Both the position numbers and the translations under genes were made by a program. DNA of 64,000 bases from contig NZ_BLTG01000096.1 of the NCBI RefSeq assembly GCF_017312405.1, forward strand, positions 255-64,254. The letters run 5' to 3'. A model generated the notes under the pieces. It did not search any database. It saw nothing but the letters and a program-made list of their open reading frames with translations, and was not told where the DNA came from. The DNA is from Mycobacterium sp. PO1 (GTDB taxonomy: Bacteria; Actinomycetota; Actinomycetes; Mycobacteriales; Mycobacteriaceae). Every line of letters starts with the position of its first letter. Position 1 is the first letter of the stretch. Shown in pieces: positions 59,738 through 64,000 of this stretch.

Positions 59738-62044
59738 ATGGACATTCGAAGCAAAGACGCTTACGTCCGCGACATCTCGGCGCTGACGATCGACGACGCC
59801 GAAGAGGCCGGCGGCAAGGGTGCGAACATGGGTGAACTCGTCGCCGCCGGGCTCCCGGTGCCGCCCGGGTTCGTGTTGCTGCGGGACTGCTACCGGGACT
59901 CCATGGGCTCCGGTGGCGTGGCCGCCGACCTCAGTGCGTTGCACCGTGAGGCACTCGACACCGGATCGGACACCGGCCGGCTGAATCAGCTCTGCGAACA
60001 GATGCAGAGCCTGGTGCAGAAAGCCGGTGTCGACGACGCGGTTCGCGAGCTGGTTCTCGAGGCGTACCGCGAGCTCGGGGCATCCGCCGGCGGCGAGGTC
60101 GTCGTGGCGGTGCGCTCGTCGGCCACCGGTGAGGACGGTGCGGACGCGTCGTTCGCGGGGATGAACGCCACCATCACCAACGTGGCCGGCGAGGAAAATC
60201 TGCTCGAGGCCGTGAACCGCTGCTGGATGTCGCTGTTCAGCCCCAGGGTCATCACCTACCGCGCCACCCGTGGCTTCACCGCCGACCCCGCGATGGCGGT
60301 GGTCGTGCAGCAGATGGTGAACTCCGAGAAGGCCGGTGTCGCCTTCACCGCAGACCCGAGCACCGGTGCCCGCGACCGGGTGGTGATCGAGGGTGCCTAC
60401 GGGCTGGGCGAGGTGGTGGTCTCCGGCGAGGTCGAGCCCGACACCTACATCGTCGCCAAAGAAACGCTCGCGCCGCTCGACATCCGTATCGGCCACAAGG
60501 CTTTCAAGATCGTCCGGGGTGGCGACGGGCACGACGCCAACGTCGACCTCGACGACGCCACCGCCGACTCGCGTGTTCTCGACGAGTCCGAACTGCGCGC
60601 GATCGCCGAGTTGGCCGTCGCGGCCGAGCGGCACAACGGCTGCCCGCAGGACACCGAGTGGGCGATCTCCGCGGGGCGCACCTACCTGGTCCAGGCCCGG
60701 CCCATCACGACGTTGGGCCACACCGCACCACCGGCCACCGAGGAGCACATCGTGCTGGCCCGGGGCCTGGCCGCAGCACCCGGCACGGCATCGGGCAAGG
60801 TGCGGGTGCTGCAATCGCCCGATGAGGGACATCGGTTGCAGGAAGGCGAGATCCTGGTCGCGCAGATGACCAACCCGGACTGGTTGCCCACCATTCGGCG
60901 GGCCGCGGCGCTGGTGACCGACACCGGCGGGATGACCTGTCACGCCGCAATCGTGGCCCGCGAACTGGGGGTCCCCTGTGTGGTGGGCGCCCGCACCGCC
61001 ACCCGCGACCTGCACGACAGCACCGTGGTCACAGTGAACGGAGCACGCGGCGAGGTGGTCTCAGGAGTGGTCGAGGCGCCGACGGTGTCGGTGACCGCGC
61101 GCGGCCCGATGTCGGCGGACGGCGCCGCAGCGGCGCCGTCATCGCCGGCCACCGGCACCCGGGTGTACGTCAACCTGGCCATGCCCGAGACCGCTGAAAC
61201 CGTTGCGGCACAGGATGTCGACGGCGTCGGTCTGCTCCGCGCGGAATTCATGCTGACCGAGGCGCTCGGCGGACGCCACCCGCGCGACCTCATCGCCCAT
61301 GGCGAACAGGGCCAGCTCGTCGACAAGATGGTCGCCTCCGTCGGCCGGATCGCCGCGGCCTTCGCGCCGCGGCCGGTGGTCTACCGAGCGACCGACTTCC
61401 GCAGCAACGAGTTCCGCGGCCTGGCCGGCGGCGAGGTGTACGAACCTGTCGAACACAATCCGATGATCGGTTACCGCGGGTGCTACCGGTACGTCAAGGA
61501 ACCCGACCTGTTCGCCCTCGAACTGGAGGCCCTGGCGCGGGTCCGCGAGCAGTCGCCGAACGTCACCTTGATGATCCCGTTCGTGCGCACCCGCTGGGAG
61601 TTGGAGGAATGTCTGTCGCTGGTCGACGCCAGCCCGTTGGGCCGGCAGCGGGGGCTGCACCGCTGGGTGATGGCTGAGGTCCCCTCCGTCGTGCACTGGC
61701 TGCCCGAGTACATCGGAATGGGTGTCGACGGGGTGTCCATCGGCAGCAATGACCTGACCCAGCTGGTTCTCGGCGTGGACCGCGACTCCGATGTGTGCGC
61801 CGAGTTGTTCGACGAGTCCGACGCCGCGGTGCTCGACGCCATCGGTCAGATCGTCGGCACCGCGCGCAGAATGGGGATCACGTCGTCGCTGTGTGGTCAG
61901 GCACCCTCGACCAATCCCGCGTTCGCCGAGCACCTGGTGCGGATGGGGATCACGTCGGTGTCGGTGAACCCGGACGCGGCGGCCACCACCCGGCGGGTCA
62001 TCGCGGCCGCCGAACGCAGGGTGCTGCTCGAGTCCGTTCGCTGA
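59738..62044 (+). CDS. ppsA: Phosphoenolpyruvate synthase (pyruvate, water dikinase)
   Basis: This 768-residue enzyme makes PEP from pyruvate and ATP. The N-terminal ATP-grasp part has GGKGANMGELVAAGLPVPPG and VVAVRSSATGEDGADASFAG. The phosphohistidine domain has GGMTCHAAIVAREL with His402, and the C-terminal PEP/pyruvate barrel includes VGLLRAEFM, FRSNEFRGLAGGEVYEP, IGSNDLTQLVLGVDRD and SLCGQAPS. The length is normal for the family. ATG 59738 follows AGGGTGA. It is divergent from otsB1 and shares DosR-like boxes, which would link gluconeogenesis to hypoxia. Confidence 0.92.
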   Translation: MDIRSKDAYVRDISALTIDDAEEAGGKGANMGELVAAGLPVPPGFVLLRDCYRDSMGSGGVAADLSALHREALDTGSDTGRLNQLCEQMQSLVQKAGVDDAVRELVLEAYRELGASAGGEVVVAVRSSATGEDGADASFAGMNATITNVAGEENLLEAVNRCWMSLFSPRVITYRATRGFTADPAMAVVVQQMVNSEKAGVAFTADPSTGARDRVVIEGAYGLGEVVVSGEVEPDTYIVAKETLAPLDIRIGHKAFKIVRGGDGHDANVDLDDATADSRVLDESELRAIAELAVAAERHNGCPQDTEWAISAGRTYLVQARPITTLGHTAPPATEEHIVLARGLAAAPGTASGKVRVLQSPDEGHRLQEGEILVAQMTNPDWLPTIRRAAALVTDTGGMTCHAAIVARELGVPCVVGARTATRDLHDSTVVTVNGARGEVVSGVVEAPTVSVTARGPMSADGAAAAPSSPATGTRVYVNLAMPETAETVAAQDVDGVGLLRAEFMLTEALGGRHPRDLIAHGEQGQLVDKMVASVGRIAAAFAPRPVVYRATDFRSNEFRGLAGGEVYEPVEHNPMIGYRGCYRYVKEPDLFALELEALARVREQSPNVTLMIPFVRTRWELEECLSLVDASPLGRQRGLHRWVMAEVPSVVHWLPEYIGMGVDGVSIGSNDLTQLVLGVDRDSDVCAELFDESDAAVLDAIGQIVGTARRMGITSSLCGQAPSTNPAFAEHLVRMGITSVSVNPDAAATTRRVIAAAERRVLLESVR

Positions 62045-62186
62045 GCGCGCTCGCCCGAGATTCCCGTAATGCCGTGTTTGCGGGTTCGTCAACGGGATAC
62101 AGTGTGGCCAGGGAGGGTGCCCGCTGCTTGCCGACTCGCTCGTAGCTGTCGGCGCGTTCGCCTGCCCCGCTGCACAGGAGTTGAGC

Positions 62187-63107
62187 ATGGCACCGGACAC
62201 GACGTCGAGCGCGACGAAGCTCTCGGCCGGACACGGGATCCTCGTCGGCGTCGACGGCTCCGACGAGTCGCTGGCCGCGGTCGCGTGGGCGGCAGAAGAG
62301 GCGGTGCTGCGCGCCACGGCGATCACGCTGATGCACGTGATCTCGCCGATGGTGGTCACCTGGCCCATCCAGTCCCTGGAGTACGCCTACGCCGAGTGGC
62401 AGGACACCAATGCCCAGACGGTCATCGAGCGGGCACAGCAGGCACTGCACGCCGCCCTCGGTGACGCCGAACCGCCCCGTGTCCGCGCTCATATCAGCCA
62501 CGACGGCATCGTGCCCGAACTGGCTGCGGCGTCGGCGGATTCGTCGCTCGTGGTGGTGGGCAACCGCGGGTTGGGCCCGATCGGCGGCGCGGTGCTGGGC
62601 TCGGTCAGCCGAAGCCTGCTGCAGCACGCGCACTGCCCGGTCGCGGTGATCAAAGCGGGTCCGGCCCGAGGCCGTGAGGACGGGGCGCGGCCAGTCCTGC
62701 TGGGTGTCGACGGGTCACCGGCGTCGGAGACGGCCACGGCGTTCGCGTTCGATGCGGCCTCCCGCCGCGGGGTACCGCTGGTCGCGTTGCACGCCTGGTG
62801 TGATCTCGGCGTCTTCGGCACACTGGGAGCCGACTGGGCAGCCCACGAGAACCAGGGCCACGAGCTCCTGGCCGAACGCCTGGCGGGCTGGCAGGAGACC
62901 TACCCCGACGTCGAGGTCCGGCGCCACCTGGTGTGCGACCGGCCCGCGCGCTGGCTCATCGACGAGTCGAAGAACGCGCAGTTGGTGGTCGTCGGGAGTC
63001 GTGGCCGGGGCGGTATCGCCGGCATGCTGCTGGGCTCGGTGTCCACCGCGGTGGTCGAGTTCTCACCGGCGCCGGTGGTGGTGGTCCGCGGCGCACCCGA
63101 CTCGTAG
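62187..63107 (+). CDS. Tandem universal stress protein
   Basis: This 306-residue protein has two Usp domains (residues about 18-150 and 165-300). Each has the ATP-binding end G-x2-G-x9-G-S: GNRGLGPIGGAVLGSVS and GSRGRGGIAGMLLGSVS, and each opens with ILVGVDGSDES or VLLGVDGSPAS. It resembles the DosR-induced Rv2005c/Rv2623 type, which binds ATP and slows growth. CAGGAG lies before ATG 62187. I saw no convincing DosR box upstream; it lies 142 bases after ppsA on the same strand and could be co-transcribed. Confidence 0.9.
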   Translation: MAPDTTSSATKLSAGHGILVGVDGSDESLAAVAWAAEEAVLRATAITLMHVISPMVVTWPIQSLEYAYAEWQDTNAQTVIERAQQALHAALGDAEPPRVRAHISHDGIVPELAAASADSSLVVVGNRGLGPIGGAVLGSVSRSLLQHAHCPVAVIKAGPARGREDGARPVLLGVDGSPASETATAFAFDAASRRGVPLVALHAWCDLGVFGTLGADWAAHENQGHELLAERLAGWQETYPDVEVRRHLVCDRPARWLIDESKNAQLVVVGSRGRGGIAGMLLGSVSTAVVEFSPAPVVVVRGAPDS

Positions 63108-63144
63108 TCGCCACCTCGACGACTCCGACCACCCAGGCCTTCCG

Positions 63145-63164
63145 CTGGGGACCATTGGCCCTGG
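63145..63164 (+). promoter_or_regulatory. DosR box-like site upstream of the nitroreductase gene
   Basis: The core GGGACCATTGGCCC (63148-63161) is a strong match to DosR boxes of the GGGACC...GGCCC form. Centre to ATG 63214 is about 60 bases, close to the distance seen at ppsA and otsB1. Confidence 0.75.
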
Positions 63165-63213
63165 TCACCGACTGCTGCTCCGGGTCACACTGGTAGTGAG
63201 TCGAGGAGGTCGA

Positions 63214-64000
63214 CATGGGTTTTGCCGTCGTGGACACCGAGGTCATCTCGGATGCCGTGGAGCTGGCGTGCCGCGCGCCGTCGCTGCACAACAGCCAGCC
63301 GTGGCGGTTCATCGTCGACGGTGTCGACGGCCAGGCCGTGCACCTGTTCCTCGATCCGGACCGCGCGCCCCGGCACACGGACACCACCGGACGGGAGGCG
63401 CTGATCAGCTGCGGGGCGGTACTCGACCACCTCCGCGTCGTGATGGCCGCCGCCGGATGGCGAGCCCATGTGGAGCGATTTCCCAACCCCAACAATCCCG
63501 AGCATCTGGCGTCGCTGAGCTTCAGCCCGATGGACTTCGTCACCGACGGTCACCGCCGTCGCGCCGAGGCGATCCGGCAGCGCCGCACCGATCGACTGCC
63601 GTTCGCGACACCGCCGGACTGGCAGTCGTTCCTGCAGCGGCTGACCGACACCGCGAACTCGGTGTGGGTGCGCGTCGATGTCATCGCCGACGAGTTCCGC
63701 CCGCAGCTGGCCGAGGCGTCGCGGATGACCGAGGAGCTTCGCCTCTACGATTCGCCCTATCATGCTGAGCTGGTCGGCTGGACGACCGATGTCGGTGTCA
63801 GCGAGGGCATCCCGGTGGCCGCGCTGATCTCGGCCGCCGAGAACGAACGCGTCGAACTCGGCCGGCAGGATTTTCCGAAGGTCTCTTCCGGTGACCGGCG
63901 AGTCGAGGTGGCCACCGACCACGCCAAGGTGTTGGTGTTGTCGACCTATGACGACAACCGCGAGGCGATGCTGCGCTGCGGCGAGGCGCTGTCCGCGACA
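63214..64000 (+). CDS. Acg-family nitroreductase (Rv2032-like), cut by window end
   Basis: The first 262 codons of an Acg-type nitroreductase, open to the last base. RAPSLHNSQPWRFIVDG is the FMN/substrate motif of the family, followed by RHTDTTGREALISCGAVLDH and RRTDRLPFATPP. In M. tuberculosis relatives (Rv2032, Rv3127, Rv3131) are DosR-induced and may sequester rather than turn over FMN. GAGGAGG with a short spacer sets ATG 63214. Following the Usp gene, it extends the dormancy block beyond the window. Confidence 0.9.

Noticed and set aside
62110..62125. GGGAGGGTGCCC before the Usp gene as a DosR box
   Set aside because: Wrong spacing (12 instead of 14 bases between half-site ends) and no GAC core.
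1..64000. Prophage or insertion sequence
   Set aside because: No transposase, integrase, terminal inverted repeats or sharp composition shift was seen.

Overview
The window is high-GC, gene-dense DNA of a mycobacterium. It looks like a fast-growing environmental Mycolicibacterium-type genome rather than M. tuberculosis. The evidence is an antigen 85 mycolyltransferase, the fadE24-fadE23 pair, a complete 14-gene nuo operon, neighbours resembling Rv3167c-Rv3171c in the same order, and a block of DosR-type dormancy genes. These identities come from reading the translations; no database search was run. No tRNA, rRNA, CRISPR array, insertion sequence or prophage was seen.

Layout. (1) 1-5.5 kb: end of hisN, fadE24-fadE23, an AcuI-like reductase and an antigen 85 gene. 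(2) 5.8-15.8 kb: an accessory catabolic block on the + strand. It holds two TetR regulators, a flavin monooxygenase, an F420-type reductase, a homogentisate-dioxygenase-like enzyme, an alpha/beta hydrolase, a class III CoA transferase, an HMG-CoA-lyase-type enzyme, an acyl-CoA dehydrogenase, a small kinase-fold protein and a DUF6285-like protein. Most of these genes overlap by 4 bases. (3) 15.8-17.3 kb: a methyltransferase, an NTF2-like protein and an Rv3143-like receiver protein. (4) 17.6-33.4 kb: nuoA-N, with nearly every junction overlapping, followed by an enoyl-CoA hydratase. (5) 34.3-45.4 kb: TetR regulators, an Rv3168/Rv3169-like pair, two tandem Baeyer-Villiger-type monooxygenases, an amine oxidase, a haloperoxidase-like hydrolase and a quinone-oxidoreductase-like protein. 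(6) 45.4-51.2 kb: a large LuxR-family ATPase regulator, two short-chain dehydrogenases, a hydrolase and a small membrane protein. (7) 51.5-64 kb: a 47-residue gene with a palindromic leader, then a dormancy block of pfkB, an Rv2030c-like fusion, a PPOX protein, an otsB1-like three-domain protein, PEP synthase, a tandem universal stress protein and an Acg-type nitroreductase. Several of these have DosR-box-like palindromes at similar distances from their starts.

The most unusual structure is in the nuo operon. At nuoD/nuoE and nuoK/nuoL the gap between genes is filled by chains of tiny ORFs beginning MSACA. Their start and stop codons overlap each other and the flanking nuo genes, so an unbroken stop-start relay can be traced from one subunit gene to the next, or to within a few bases of it. 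At nuoI/nuoJ a 27-bp repeat has copied the nuoJ start region four times inside the end of nuoI. A separate 27-bp in-frame repeat extends the N-terminus of the next gene after nuoN.
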